Shown here piece after piece: positions 1 to 9,514 of a stretch of DNA of 64,000 nucleotides. A model generated the notes under the pieces. It searched no databases. It was not told the origin of the DNA and worked only from the letters and a program-made list of their open reading frames with translations. The translations under genes were made by a program, and so were the position numbers. Positions within the stretch are counted from its first letter, which is position 1; every line of letters starts with the position of its first letter. This DNA comes from Ignisphaera sp. (GTDB lineage: Archaea > Thermoproteota > Thermoprotei_A > Sulfolobales > Ignisphaeraceae), in assembly GCA_038831005.1 (NCBI GenBank), contig JAWBKZ010000002.1:186001-250000 (forward strand). The letters run 5' to 3'.

Positions 1-328
1 TAAAAGGTATGGAGCTATAGCCAAAGTCATTATAGAATCTCCTATACTAAGTTACACAGAGAAGATGAAGGCTGTTGAACTAGTTATTGAATCTGGAGCT
101 CATTTCGTGAAAACATCAACAGGAATATTATCAAAGACTAATCTACATGACGTATACACAATAGTTAAATTGGCTAGGGGTAGGATCAAGGTAAAAGCTT
201 CTGGAGGGTTCAGAAACGCTGTTGATGTACTTATGGCTCTAGCTATAGGTGCTAATAGAATTGGTACTTCATCAGCTGTACAGATAATTGAAGAGTTCAA
301 GGTACTAAAAGAGACTAGGGCAATATAG
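1..328 (+). CDS. deoC: Deoxyribose-phosphate aldolase, C-terminal part (cut by window start)
   Basis: The frame is open from the window edge, so the 5' part of the gene lies outside. DeoC cleaves 2-deoxyribose-5-phosphate to glyceraldehyde-3-phosphate and acetaldehyde in deoxynucleoside breakdown. The visible end of the beta/alpha barrel carries the family's Schiff-base strand FVKTSTG, whose Lys is the catalytic residue, and the phosphate-binding strands VKASGGFR and NRIGTSSA. The protein stops soon after the last motif, as in other DeoC proteins, so the C-terminus looks complete. Internal ATG codons, such as the one at base 65, are not the real start. Confidence 0.93.
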   Translation, partial: KRYGAIAKVIIESPILSYTEKMKAVELVIESGAHFVKTSTGILSKTNLHDVYTIVKLARGRIKVKASGGFRNAVDVLMALAIGANRIGTSSAVQIIEEFKVLKETRAI

Positions 329-384
329 CTATAGACGTAAAATTTATCTGCCAGAAAAGTTACGATATGTATGGCTTTACAACT

Positions 385-401
385 GAGCCGAAAGACGGCT
401 C
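385..401. repeat. Perfect 6-bp inverted repeat, possible mobile-element relic
   Basis: GAGCCG and CGGCTC flank a 5-nt spacer in the otherwise gene-free, AT-rich stretch after deoC. The minus-strand frame through it runs open for over 100 codons but has no convincing start. It could be a decayed 3' end of an IS605-type element, whose ends carry hairpins, or chance. The rest of 329-819 shows no gene I can support. Confidence 0.25.
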
Positions 402-819
402 TGGATGAGTAAAGCAGGGACGTATTCACCGCTACATTCATTACTTCACAATAAATGTTTTCCTTAATCAAGAGAATAGATTCATGTCTAGTACGAATTC
501 AGGAATAACATGATAGGATAAAAGTTATAATGATGGAGATGCAAAGGTATGTATATTGTTGAAGACTAGGGAATTTGTCTAACAATATGGATAGAATTAT
601 TAAGAGATGATCCTAGGAAGAATGAGAAAACATCTTTAGCGATTATGAGTTTATTTTTGAATAATTAATTAAATGTTTACTATATGTAGCTACATCAAGA
701 GATAACGAGAGTAGGTGAAAATCCTCACCCATATGTGATCTTTAACATTCAGTATAATGAGAGAAAAATACATATACCTCAGCTATCACTATATCTTCTG
801 CTCGTAAGGCTCGAGATTT

Positions 820-1137
820 ATGTCAGATAATATCGGTAGATATGATGATTTTCTTCCAGAAGATTTGGTTAAGGAGGTTAAAGAGTATGAAGAGAGATTT
901 AGTAAGAAGTCTAGAGGTAAAGGTAGAGCTAGATTTCCAAGTAATGAAGATATAGTTGATGCTATAATCAATGTTACAGGTAGCATCCTAACTAGATACA
1001 ACATAAATGATCTCTATATAAACGTTATAGACTATCTAAAGAGTCAAGGATTTGATACTTCTGCTCTTACTGAATCTAGAGTTGAAAGACTCGTAAGCTC
1101 ATTGCTCAAAAAAGGAGTGTTGTCTAAGAAACTATAG
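820..1137 (+). CDS. Small hypothetical protein (105 aa)
   Basis: I do not recognise this gene. The protein is soluble and charged: an acidic N-terminal third, a short basic patch (KKSRGKGRAR, about residues 29-38), then alternating hydrophobic and polar helices ending in a Lys-rich tail. The C-terminal half could be a small helical or winged-helix-like domain, but that is only a guess. The ATG is preceded by a TATA-like stretch near 767-776. It converges on the helicase gene with about 40 bp between stop codons. Confidence 0.6.
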   Translation: MSDNIGRYDDFLPEDLVKEVKEYEERFSKKSRGKGRARFPSNEDIVDAIINVTGSILTRYNINDLYINVIDYLKSQGFDTSALTESRVERLVSSLLKKGVLSKKL

Positions 1138-1177
1138 AGATATTTTATTCAATACAAAGCTGATACATTAGCTAAAG

Positions 1178-4100
1178 CTAGTTGATGTATTGTGGCATGG
1201 TTTGTGCTACTAGATGTATTGTGTATAAAAGTTTTGATTTAGCTTCAAGATATCTTTTGATATATGATGCAATATTTTGAGGAATATTCTTTATATTTTC
1301 ACCTCTTTCTTTAATGAAATCCATATAGATCTTCTGAAGCTTAGCTACATCTATACTCTCTAGGTCTATCTCCATACCCTCGATCACCAGCTCTGAAGCT
1401 ACTGTAGTAAGTGATACGGGATTGATCCCTATCTTCAGTAATTCTTCTCTTAAGCTATATCCATAATCATTAATAGTTCTAGCCAATCTCTTTAGACCTA
1501 TAGCTTCAAGTTCTTTAACTGCTACATCTTTATCATAGACTATTAGCTTCATATCGTTATACATAACTAGATCCTCAACTTCTACCTCAAAATCTCTAAG
1601 AGATTTGGGAGGTGGTGTGAAAGGATACATTACGTAGAGATCTACAACAGTTTTAGTGGATTCTCCATCATATACACTAAGACCTACTATAGCTCTACGT
1701 ATAGCTTCATCTTCATCGATTATCTGACCAATACCGTCGAGAGTAACGATCTTGAGAGCTCTACTAGGCTTAGGTATGATTATCTTTTTGTTCCTGAATA
1801 TAGCTGCAACTCTTTCCCTTAGCAGTATATAGTCTATAATCCTGATAGCTATATCCCTAACGGTATTAAGATCTATACCTATGGATAGAAGATCAGCATA
1901 AGCTATATCATCTAACTGTAACAACAGGATCAGATCTATATCCTCTGGACTATATGTCTCTATATCTTTTCGAATTCTGCTCCAATCTAGGCTATCTATA
2001 AGTCCTGCAGCTTCAGGTTCATGTATTTCAAAGAACTTCTTTTCTCCTATTTTGCCAACGCTATACATAATGGTTTCGAGAGGTATTCCGTATAATTTCC
2101 TAAGCAGAACCATTAGATAGGCGAGACCTAGTCTAAGTAGCGTTGAATCTTCTCTTTCATCAACCTCAATGAGAAATCCATAGGTATAGTCTTGGTATAG
2201 ACCAACTGTTTCAACAGGAACATATACAGTTTTTCTATCGTATGAAACGACATGTTTATCACCGATTCTCGATATCCTCGGTTTACTTGAAATGAGGTAC
2301 CATATCACTCTGTTTGGAACCTTTCTGTATTCGCCGAAACCTTGTTTAGGTGTATAGACAACAGCAAGAACATAGCTATACAACTTACCTCTCGCTATAT
2401 CTTTAAGTATGTTTGTTTCTTCTCTCCACAAAGATTTTATGTATCTATACTCCTCTAGTGCTTCAGCAATAGCATCATCGCTATAGAAACTGAATCTACT
2501 GAGTTTAGTCTCTACAACGGCTCTAGCAATTCTATGGCTTTTACCACTCTCGACATGCTTAACTATAGCGTCTTGCGAAATATCTATACAGCCTTTCTGA
2601 AAACGTTCAACAAGATCGCAATGACCTATAGGCTCGAGAGGTATAAGTCTTCCATCTTCCTCCATATATCTCTTGATACCATACGGAGGACCAAATTCAT
2701 AGAAGTTGAGTCTTTCCCATATCCATTTAGCTTTATCCACATCTATAGATCCGTTACCTTTAACCACTTTTACAGCTTTTAGGACTCTGTGTTCTTCTTC
2801 AGTAATTTTTTCTCTATACCATGGAGAGAGAACCTTTGCTAAACCTGTAAACAAATGTATATACTTATTATTGGGATTTATTATAGTTTTTTCTAGTTGT
2901 AATTGGAGCCATCGTTCAAATGCATTCATACCTTTTGAAAGTAGCTCCCAATCCCAACGCGTCGATGGTATGATTAACGATTCCGAGAAGGGTATACCTT
3001 TTCTTCTACCTTTCCTGCCCTCTCTTTGCAGAAATTCTCTAACACTTTCAGGTAACCCGATATGTACTATTCTAACAACAGTACCTATATCTATTCCTTG
3101 GCTTAATGTTCTAGGACTCACAATAATCTTTATTTCATCTCTTCTAGCTTTCTCTTCAATGATTTCTCGATCCTTTTTAGGAATTAAGTGATGATGAGCT
3201 GCTACAACATCTCCTATAGATTCTCTCAAATTTCTGGTAATTTCATCAGCACGTGCAATACTTTTAGTAAAGACAAGCGTAACACCATCATCATTTACAT
3301 AATTTGATAGCACTTCTTTTAGATCTATAGATATTGAAGGTGTTTCATAACCTAATGCTTCAAGATACTGAAGAACTCTATATACATTCTTTCTAAATAT
3401 CTCGAAATCATTGAGAGCCTCAATGATATCTTTATCTACATCACTTCTCTTTACAACATCGCTGCTATATCTTTTGATACTATTCCAAATATTTTCAAGA
3501 TTTTTTCCCAAGATTATGTAGAGTCTATTCTCGACTCTAAATGGCTTGCCATCAACTATAACACATTTTCTGTTTGTTACATCTTCTAGATATCTACATA
3601 TATCTTCAGGATTTGCTAGAGTTGCTGTCAGGATTACTATTTGTGGTTTTTCATCGCTATACTTCGTTAAGATCTTTATCATAGCTAGTATTAATGCTAT
3701 ACTTCTTGGGCTATAGAAATCAAATTCATCGATAACAAATAGATTTAGTTTCCTTAAATCGAGTACACATTCTGTAGGGGTTATGAGGAGTTTCTTAATT
3801 TCGTGGAAAAGAAATGCAGGATTCGTTATTACAAGGTTTGCAGATGCAAGTGTTTTCCTAAGCCCATACTTACCTATTTTCTGTATAATTTCGTCTCTTT
3901 GTAGAGCATCTATTTTCGTAACAGATATACCTGCTGAAGAAGAGTATAGTGATATTCTTTTGATCTGATCGTTCGCTAGTGCTAGTGTTGGATATACAGC
4001 TATAGCCTTAAACGTTCCGTTCTTTGCTTTTTCGTGGAAATAGAGGTACCAGCTTTCAGTCTTACCTGAACCAGTACCAGCCTTAAGGATAACATTGTAT

Positions 4101-4309
4101 CCTTCTCGAAGAAGATTTAGTGTCATTAGTTGATGTTCGTAGAGATATTCTTGAGCTAGCTCTATGCCGATAGTCTCTAGCTCGGGAACTATATCTATAA
4201 ATTTAACGTTTGTTCTAGTGGGTTGTAGAGGTGATTCAACATTCTTTACATAATCGTAACCAAGATTCTTCAAAAAGTATTCGCTATCTGTTATCTTCAC
4301 CAAGAACAC
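1178..4309 (-). CDS. Large superfamily 2 DEAD/DEAH-type helicase (about 1043 aa)
   Basis: An ATP-dependent SF2 helicase. Motif I (AGTGSGKTES, about residues 77-86), motif II DEFD (194-197), motif III TAT (228-230), motif V (SQGIDIGT) and motif VI (QREGRKGRRKG) are all present in order, so both RecA-like lobes look functional. The remaining 550 residues match no domain I can name, which sets it apart from Hel308 and XPB. The overall plan recalls archaeal YprA/MrfA-like repair helicases, but I do not see their Cys cluster. The likely start is GTG at 4309, with in-frame TTG and GTG codons a few residues further in. The 3' neighbour of the Lrp-type regulator gene, on the same strand. Confidence 0.88.
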   Translation of the reverse strand: MFLVKITDSEYFLKNLGYDYVKNVESPLQPTRTNVKFIDIVPELETIGIELAQEYLYEHQLMTLNLLREGYNVILKAGTGSGKTESWYLYFHEKAKNGTFKAIAVYPTLALANDQIKRISLYSSSAGISVTKIDALQRDEIIQKIGKYGLRKTLASANLVITNPAFLFHEIKKLLITPTECVLDLRKLNLFVIDEFDFYSPRSIALILAMIKILTKYSDEKPQIVILTATLANPEDICRYLEDVTNRKCVIVDGKPFRVENRLYIILGKNLENIWNSIKRYSSDVVKRSDVDKDIIEALNDFEIFRKNVYRVLQYLEALGYETPSISIDLKEVLSNYVNDDGVTLVFTKSIARADEITRNLRESIGDVVAAHHHLIPKKDREIIEEKARRDEIKIIVSPRTLSQGIDIGTVVRIVHIGLPESVREFLQREGRKGRRKGIPFSESLIIPSTRWDWELLSKGMNAFERWLQLQLEKTIINPNNKYIHLFTGLAKVLSPWYREKITEEEHRVLKAVKVVKGNGSIDVDKAKWIWERLNFYEFGPPYGIKRYMEEDGRLIPLEPIGHCDLVERFQKGCIDISQDAIVKHVESGKSHRIARAVVETKLSRFSFYSDDAIAEALEEYRYIKSLWREETNILKDIARGKLYSYVLAVVYTPKQGFGEYRKVPNRVIWYLISSKPRISRIGDKHVVSYDRKTVYVPVETVGLYQDYTYGFLIEVDEREDSTLLRLGLAYLMVLLRKLYGIPLETIMYSVGKIGEKKFFEIHEPEAAGLIDSLDWSRIRKDIETYSPEDIDLILLLQLDDIAYADLLSIGIDLNTVRDIAIRIIDYILLRERVAAIFRNKKIIIPKPSRALKIVTLDGIGQIIDEDEAIRRAIVGLSVYDGESTKTVVDLYVMYPFTPPPKSLRDFEVEVEDLVMYNDMKLIVYDKDVAVKELEAIGLKRLARTINDYGYSLREELLKIGINPVSLTTVASELVIEGMEIDLESIDVAKLQKIYMDFIKERGENIKNIPQNIASYIKRYLEAKSKLLYTIHLVAQTMPQYIN

Positions 4310-4377
4310 CGAGTGTATTATCTTCAGAGAGGATTCGTGACATCATCTTTCAGAGCCCACCACAATCATCATGAAGT

Positions 4378-4836
4378 CTATATTGTGGCTACATGTATAT
4401 CATCTTTAACGGCCTTAAATATCACACTAGTTACACTACCCTTTATGTGCGGATTCTTAAGAATCCTCTTAATAAATCTATCCAGATCTTCAACATCTTT
4501 AAACAAAGCCATAATAGCTATATCATATTCTCCAGTTATATCGTAAACACCTCTAACATTACCCTCAATAGATATATTCCTTTCAATATCCTCTATATGA
4601 GCTCCATCAACATTAAGCAGTATTAGAGCCATTAAGCTATAGCCTAGCTTCTTATAGTCTACAACAGCAGTACATTTCTTAATGAGCCCCAGTTTCTTCA
4701 ACTTTTGGATCTTCTTAGATACAATGGTTGGTGATTTACCTACTCTACGAGATATCTTGCGAACACTTAAGCTACAATCTTCTATAAGTATCTTTAGTAT
4801 CTCTTTATCGACATCATCAAGTGTCTCTGTAGACAC
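4378..4836 (-). CDS. Lrp/AsnC-family transcriptional regulator
   Basis: An N-terminal helix-turn-helix (about residues 8-55 of the 152-aa form) begins with DKEILKIL and is followed by a RAM/ACT-type effector domain with the family's pattern of a GEYDIAIMA strand and a C-terminal VTSVIFKAVKDD segment. Such proteins bind amino acids or related ligands and regulate transcription as oligomers. I chose GTG at 4836 because AGGTG lies 6 nt before it; an in-frame GTG at 4845 would add three residues. It lies upstream of the helicase gene on the same strand; nothing in the sequence shows the target. Confidence 0.9.
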   Translation of the reverse strand: MSTETLDDVDKEILKILIEDCSLSVRKISRRVGKSPTIVSKKIQKLKKLGLIKKCTAVVDYKKLGYSLMALILLNVDGAHIEDIERNISIEGNVRGVYDITGEYDIAIMALFKDVEDLDRFIKRILKNPHIKGSVTSVIFKAVKDDIHVATI

Positions 4837-4882
4837 TAAACACACCTAAACTATGTGGTGTGTAGAGGGTTCAAAATCTTAG

Positions 4883-6082
4883 TTAGTGCTTGGATGTTGA
4901 AGTAAATAGAATTGTATCTAGTATCTTTTTCCTAAATGATTTATTCTTCGATAAATACATATTCAACTCTTTGATGCATTTTCTATTAAGCTTCTTCTTA
5001 ACTATACAAGGTAGCATTCTAATGCAATCTTGACTTTCTCTACATCTATCAACAATAAGCATAAGAATTCTTCTATCGTATCCTGATCTATATAGGGGGA
5101 CTATAGATATAGGTTCTTCTTTGCGCTTCAAGAATCGATGATTGTAGAGAATAACCATAGCGATCAAAATAGATAACACTATTAGAAGTAGAGGAAATAG
5201 TGTAGGATCACCATTAACAGCATATACATAGATATACCGAAACGGATTAAGCATCATTCCGAGAGTCTTTAGACCGCTATATCCATATTCAATCATTTCT
5301 TCTGGAAGCAATGGTCTAAGGCTATACCTAGATGAATCAACTAAAAACAAGACTCTAGATACATTACCTTTACAAAGCTTGTTAATAAGGCTATCTACAA
5401 CTATTGTGTAAACATTTATTTTGTTTATAGAAGGTATTGCAGCATTAGTTACTATTGATCCATCTCCTAGGACAAAAACCATACCTACATTAAGATCACA
5501 TAATGCACCAACAACACTATCTGTAGCGTATGCTATAGGTCTACATAGAGATTGATTGTATATAGATACCGTTGACACATAAGAAAATACTACATCATAT
5601 CTATAGTCAATATCTATGTAGCCAGAAACAATATCTTCTGCATATCTGTAAACAGATTTATACATCTTTACATAATTAAATGCATTTATCTTGACAGGTA
5701 CATCTAAGGAATCTAGTATCCTATTTGCGTAAGGGCCTTCATCAAGAATAACTATACTGAAACCATGCTTCAGAAAAAGTCTTGCAATAATATTTATATC
5801 ATTATCGCTATAGGCTTTTTCTGGCGATATAAAGATCATTAGCCTACAACTATAGTCTTGGACAAGATGGTTCTGCAGAGTTGATTCAGCATCAATCCAG
5901 CTATCGACTAAGATAACATCTCCATAATTTTTAGCTAGATATCTAACAAAGTTAGAGGTGCCGTCCCATCTATGGTTATAAGGAGAAGCACCTCTAAATG
6001 TGATACCTTTAGCTCTGTTCTCAAAGGCTATTAAAAGAATTACAGATATAACTAGTAGAATGATAAACCATTTCAACCTCAT
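4883..6082 (-). CDS. DUF4350-like membrane protein (399 aa)
   Basis: One N-terminal membrane anchor (about residues 4-20), an extracytoplasmic domain, and a second membrane segment near residues 303-322 followed by a basic cytoplasmic tail with several Cys. The outer domain has the GATase-like layout of DUF4350: a GxSPYN-like start, a strand for a reported 'lost' ligand pocket (LMIFISPE) and a hydrophobic IVILDEGPYANRIL stretch. DUF4350 proteins commonly sit with MoxR, DUF58 and DUF4129 genes, as here. It is the last gene of a tight four-gene minus-strand operon; its ATG overlaps the stop of the small gene before it. Exact function unknown. Confidence 0.72.
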   Translation of the reverse strand: MRLKWFIILLVISVILLIAFENRAKGITFRGASPYNHRWDGTSNFVRYLAKNYGDVILVDSWIDAESTLQNHLVQDYSCRLMIFISPEKAYSDNDINIIARLFLKHGFSIVILDEGPYANRILDSLDVPVKINAFNYVKMYKSVYRYAEDIVSGYIDIDYRYDVVFSYVSTVSIYNQSLCRPIAYATDSVVGALCDLNVGMVFVLGDGSIVTNAAIPSINKINVYTIVVDSLINKLCKGNVSRVLFLVDSSRYSLRPLLPEEMIEYGYSGLKTLGMMLNPFRYIYVYAVNGDPTLFPLLLIVLSILIAMVILYNHRFLKRKEEPISIVPLYRSGYDRRILMLIVDRCRESQDCIRMLPCIVKKKLNRKCIKELNMYLSKNKSFRKKILDTILFTSTSKH

Positions 6083-6243
6083 TCTCTACACCCACTATTA
6101 AGAAGCGACATCAACACTATTGCACATCCAAGAGATATAAGGGAGGCAACATATCTTTGAAAAATGGCTAGAACTATAGCGATTAATATCACTAATACAG
6201 CTAAATACAGAAGATAATTGGTTCCCCTAATATCTCTACCCAC
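6079..6243 (-). CDS. Small membrane protein (54 aa), GTG start
   Basis: This gene is below usual ORF size cut-offs. It starts with GTG one base after the upstream stop codon (TAA, C, GTG) and its TGA overlaps the ATG of the DUF4350-like gene, so it fills the gap exactly. A GGTGG stretch just before the upstream stop can serve as ribosome binding site. The product has a short charged N-terminus (GRDIRG), a hydrophobic helix at about residues 11-28, a QRY turn and a second helix at about 32-48. The tight coupling on both sides is the main evidence that it is real; no homologue is known to me. Confidence 0.72.
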   Translation of the reverse strand: MGRDIRGTNYLLYLAVLVILIAIVLAIFQRYVASLISLGCAIVLMSLLNSGCRE

Positions 6244-6244
6244 G

Positions 6245-6742
6245 TTAACCACCTTCAAACATTGCTAGAATGATATCCAGAGCACCTATATCTTCATCTA
6301 TCCATCTGAACAAATAGAGTGGTATAAGTATGGCGATAGACATAGACAGTATTGTCATAATTCTTTTACAAGGATTGACTTTTCTTGATACATACAATAT
6401 AAGAGATATAACTAGAGCTACACTCAAAACCGATATCAACGATCTACCGAGTACTGCAGTAATGATACTATCGATAGCTATACCGAACAAAGTTACAGTA
6501 GTACTGTAACTGATGCTCTTAAACAATCCTCTAAGCGATATACAGATCTTGATAGGAGGCTCAAAAGATATGCCTAGGTAAAGAGATAGAGCTGTATAGA
6601 TCAGTAAGTAGGTTGAGGGAATAACTAAAGCTAATGTAAACACTAACTCTAGATATGTGTAATTCTTAGACATTAATGTAAGTGTCAACAAAAATGCTAA
6701 AGTCAGTAAAATAAGTATAATATCTCTACCTCTTCTAGACAT
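6245..6742 (-). CDS. Polytopic membrane protein (165 aa), unknown function
   Basis: Four to five predicted membrane helices after a basic start (SRRGRD), ending with a short acidic tail. I recognise no family motif. Its ATG overlaps the end of the upstream 589-codon gene by 8 bp, and its stop is one base from the next gene, so it is translated as part of the MoxR-linked membrane operon. The small size and position suggest an accessory subunit of the same envelope assembly; that is inference. Confidence 0.7.
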   Translation of the reverse strand: MSRRGRDIILILLTLAFLLTLTLMSKNYTYLELVFTLALVIPSTYLLIYTALSLYLGISFEPPIKICISLRGLFKSISYSTTVTLFGIAIDSIITAVLGRSLISVLSVALVISLILYVSRKVNPCKRIMTILSMSIAILIPLYLFRWIDEDIGALDIILAMFEGG

Positions 6743-8504
6743 TGAGTCTATCCCTATGTTCTATGAGTTTAATCATTTTAATAATAGATTTTAGCCATGT
6801 CTCTCTATCAATTATATCTCTACTAAAACGAAGAGTCTCATAACCTTTAACTATGTCTTTTAATAGATCTTTGTATTCCTTATCTGAGTTACCTAATTTA
6901 TGTAGTATCTTGCTATATATTTCTCTATGTGTCTCATTGTTACTTATCTTTACATCGAAAACATGAGCAATACTATATATAAGGTTCCAAAATAGATCGA
7001 AATGTGATTGACTATGTACGTTTCTTTCAATATTGTCAATAGAAGTATTACTTATAGATAGTAATCTTAATATATACCTTAGAAGATGTTTTCTTCCGAC
7101 TATCACTAAGATAGTTACTGCTATACCTGTAGAAAATGTTATATAGATAGTCAATGGTATAGTATAGAGTAGAGGGTTAGATACATCTCTACCTATTTCC
7201 ACAATATTATCTTGCTCTATAGAGCTCTGTATTGATGTGGCATCAGTATCTATTGACACAACTATATCGATATTGATACTATTAACCTTTTCAATATATT
7301 TGCTGAGCTTTTTCTCAACATTCTCTATATAGTCTGGTATTTTTGTATCGATATCAGTAAAGAACTTTAAGTTGATGTCGGTACTGTTTGAGAGATCGCT
7401 AAATAATGTGGCATTCTCTTTGCTATACATATCAATAAGATTAAATGGTATGCCAATGTATGTTAAGTTATTTACAAAGTTTTCACTATCTGAATAGTTA
7501 ACATATGTAGGTGTATACACGATTTCGATAGGCATATCTCTTAATCTTTCACTAAACTCTATGCTATCTAGTAAAGCTATTATCTTGTCTGAATCTATAC
7601 TCATAACATAGCTAATTATCTTAGGAATATCTTCAGTAGATATGGTTATTCCCTTCTCTTTGAGACTTGAAGCCAAAGCTATAGCTTTACTAAGTATATA
7701 TTCAACATCTTGAATAGTTAGAGGTTTACGAACCTCATTTTTGTTAGTCTCAATTAGTATTTGTTCTACTGATGAGTATGGATTTCGTTCAATTATATTG
7801 ATGTTCGATTTAGACAAGAAATCTTCTAGGAATAGGTATACAACAATAGATTCTTCGTATAATAGTTTGTCCATGATGTTCTCTAGAGTGTCTCTATATA
7901 TTCCTCTGCCTTGGAGGGCCATCTTTATTGTGTAAATCTTGCTTATGATCGAGAATAAGTATTCTTGTGATACATTCTCCCCTAAAAGAACTAGATACTC
8001 AATCAATGTATCTAGATCGCTATAGCGATACCTACAATGGCTATCTCCATAGAGTATATTCAGCAAGAGATTAGCAAAGGGATTTCCACATGTTCTACCA
8101 CTACTTATCGATATGTTGAAGTTAGCTGTGATAGTCAGTATAAGGTTTAAGATATCTCTATCGTCTATATTGCTTGATCCATAAGCAAATCTCTTTAGAG
8201 TCCTAAGCTGAAGAGCTCCAATGAAAATCGATAATGAGGGTTCTGTATATATATGGTTAAATATGTGTATGGCATTGTTCTTTAAATCTCTATAACTATG
8301 CACCTTGATATCACGGTATCGCGAAATATTTACAGAATTAAGCCATCTAAATAGTACTTCGAATGAATATAGATCTTTTGTAGCTACTTCAGAAATAGTT
8401 TCTGAATGTCTAGTGGTATCTAGGGCATATGCTATAGAGTATGTTGAACAAATAGATGTTAAGACAATTATTATGAGGATGATTGCCTTAGCACGAATAT
8501 GCAC
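6735..8504 (-). CDS. Secreted/anchored protein with DUF4129-like cytoplasmic tail (589 aa)
   Basis: A signal peptide or anchor occupies about residues 5-27, followed by a long extracellular helical region, one membrane helix near residues 445-470, and a cytoplasmic domain. That tail contains a THREIYSKI segment resembling the T-P-R-E core of DUF4129, a domain usually found beside MoxR and DUF58 proteins. No transglutaminase triad is visible in the outer part, so the usual catalytic domain is missing or replaced. The start is GTG, 55 bp from the divergent moxR start, so both genes share a promoter region. Confidence 0.68.
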   Translation of the reverse strand: MHIRAKAIILIIIVLTSICSTYSIAYALDTTRHSETISEVATKDLYSFEVLFRWLNSVNISRYRDIKVHSYRDLKNNAIHIFNHIYTEPSLSIFIGALQLRTLKRFAYGSSNIDDRDILNLILTITANFNISISSGRTCGNPFANLLLNILYGDSHCRYRYSDLDTLIEYLVLLGENVSQEYLFSIISKIYTIKMALQGRGIYRDTLENIMDKLLYEESIVVYLFLEDFLSKSNINIIERNPYSSVEQILIETNKNEVRKPLTIQDVEYILSKAIALASSLKEKGITISTEDIPKIISYVMSIDSDKIIALLDSIEFSERLRDMPIEIVYTPTYVNYSDSENFVNNLTYIGIPFNLIDMYSKENATLFSDLSNSTDINLKFFTDIDTKIPDYIENVEKKLSKYIEKVNSINIDIVVSIDTDATSIQSSIEQDNIVEIGRDVSNPLLYTIPLTIYITFSTGIAVTILVIVGRKHLLRYILRLLSISNTSIDNIERNVHSQSHFDLFWNLIYSIAHVFDVKISNNETHREIYSKILHKLGNSDKEYKDLLKDIVKGYETLRFSRDIIDRETWLKSIIKMIKLIEHRDRLNV

Positions 8505-8559
8505 GTTTATTCACATCAGCTTATATACGTTTAACAAAGTTAATAATTTGTTGTAAAAA
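8505..8559. promoter_or_regulatory. Divergent promoter region of the MoxR module
   Basis: Only 55 bp separate the GTG of the membrane operon from the moxR ATG. GCTTATATAC (8519-8528) is nearly symmetrical and can be read as a TATA-like box in both directions; AT-rich stretches beside it could also serve. The arrangement implies coordinated transcription of the two halves of the module. Box assignments are by eye. Confidence 0.45.
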
Positions 8560-9504
8560 ATGACGATATTTAGTAAGATTATCAAAAATGTTGTTGAAGA
8601 ATCTGCTAAAGTACTTGTTGCAAGAGAAAAACATGTGACAATGATTGTTTTCTCGGTTATAGCTGAAGGTCATGTACTTATAGAGGGTGTACCCGGGATA
8701 GCTAAAACACTAACAGCTAAGGTTGTAGCAAAACTACTTAATCTGAAGTTCTCAAGAGTTCAATGCACTATAGATACCCTTCCATCTGATATAATCGGTA
8801 GCAAAGTATATAATCAGAAGATAGGTGATTTCGAGACAAAAATCGGGCCTATATTTACTAACATTCTTCTTGTTGATGAGATAAATAGAGCTTCTCCAAG
8901 GACTCAGAGTGCTTTACTTGAAGCTATGCAGGAAAGACAGGTTACAATAGATGGTGAAACTATAGCTCTACCTAGACCCTTTGTTGTATTAGCTACACAG
9001 AACCCTATAGAACATGAAGGTACATTTCCATTGCCAGAAGCTCAACTAGATCGATTCTATATAAAACTGACTATGGGTCTGCTTGATAGAGTTGCCTTGA
9101 TGAACCTACTTAAAAGAGATTTGAAAATCATTGAGAAAGAGTATTGGTATCTAAAACCTGTAGCAGATGTTAACGATATAATTAATGCATCTAAAGAGAT
9201 AGAGAAAGTCTATGTAGATAGCTCTATATTCGAGTATATCGCGAATATATTCGAGTATAGTCATAGACATGAAGCAGTTCAATTAGGAATAACACCTAGA
9301 GGAGCTCTAATGCTTCTTCAGCTAGCTAAAGAGTTTGCTTTAGCTGATGAACGAGATTATGTAATACCAGACGATGTAAAGAATGCTGCTGTACCTGCAC
9401 TTGCGCATAGATTTCTAATAAAACCAGAATTTTTAGCAGAAGGATATACTGGTGAAAGGATTGTTCAAGAGATTCTAGCAAATGTTGAAGTTCCCCGACC
9501 TTAA
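8560..9504 (+). CDS. MoxR-family AAA+ ATPase
   Basis: A 314-aa AAA+ chaperone-like ATPase. Walker A is GVPGIAKT (residues 43-50), Walker B LLVDEINRA (103-111), followed by the MoxR hallmarks ALLEAMQERQVTIDG and VLATQNPIEHEGTFPLPEAQLDRF. MoxR proteins act in maturation or activation of partner complexes, typically with VWA or DUF58 proteins. Here the DUF58 gene begins inside or just after the stop codon, and the membrane partners are divergent. Confidence 0.95.
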   Translation: MTIFSKIIKNVVEESAKVLVAREKHVTMIVFSVIAEGHVLIEGVPGIAKTLTAKVVAKLLNLKFSRVQCTIDTLPSDIIGSKVYNQKIGDFETKIGPIFTNILLVDEINRASPRTQSALLEAMQERQVTIDGETIALPRPFVVLATQNPIEHEGTFPLPEAQLDRFYIKLTMGLLDRVALMNLLKRDLKIIEKEYWYLKPVADVNDIINASKEIEKVYVDSSIFEYIANIFEYSHRHEAVQLGITPRGALMLLQLAKEFALADERDYVIPDDVKNAAVPALAHRFLIKPEFLAEGYTGERIVQEILANVEVPRP

Positions 9505-9514
9505 GGGTATATGG

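Noticed and set aside
100-471. 123-codon minus-strand frame over deoC
   Set aside because: Most of it is antisense to conserved deoC; only the part beyond 329 could be a relic, noted separately.
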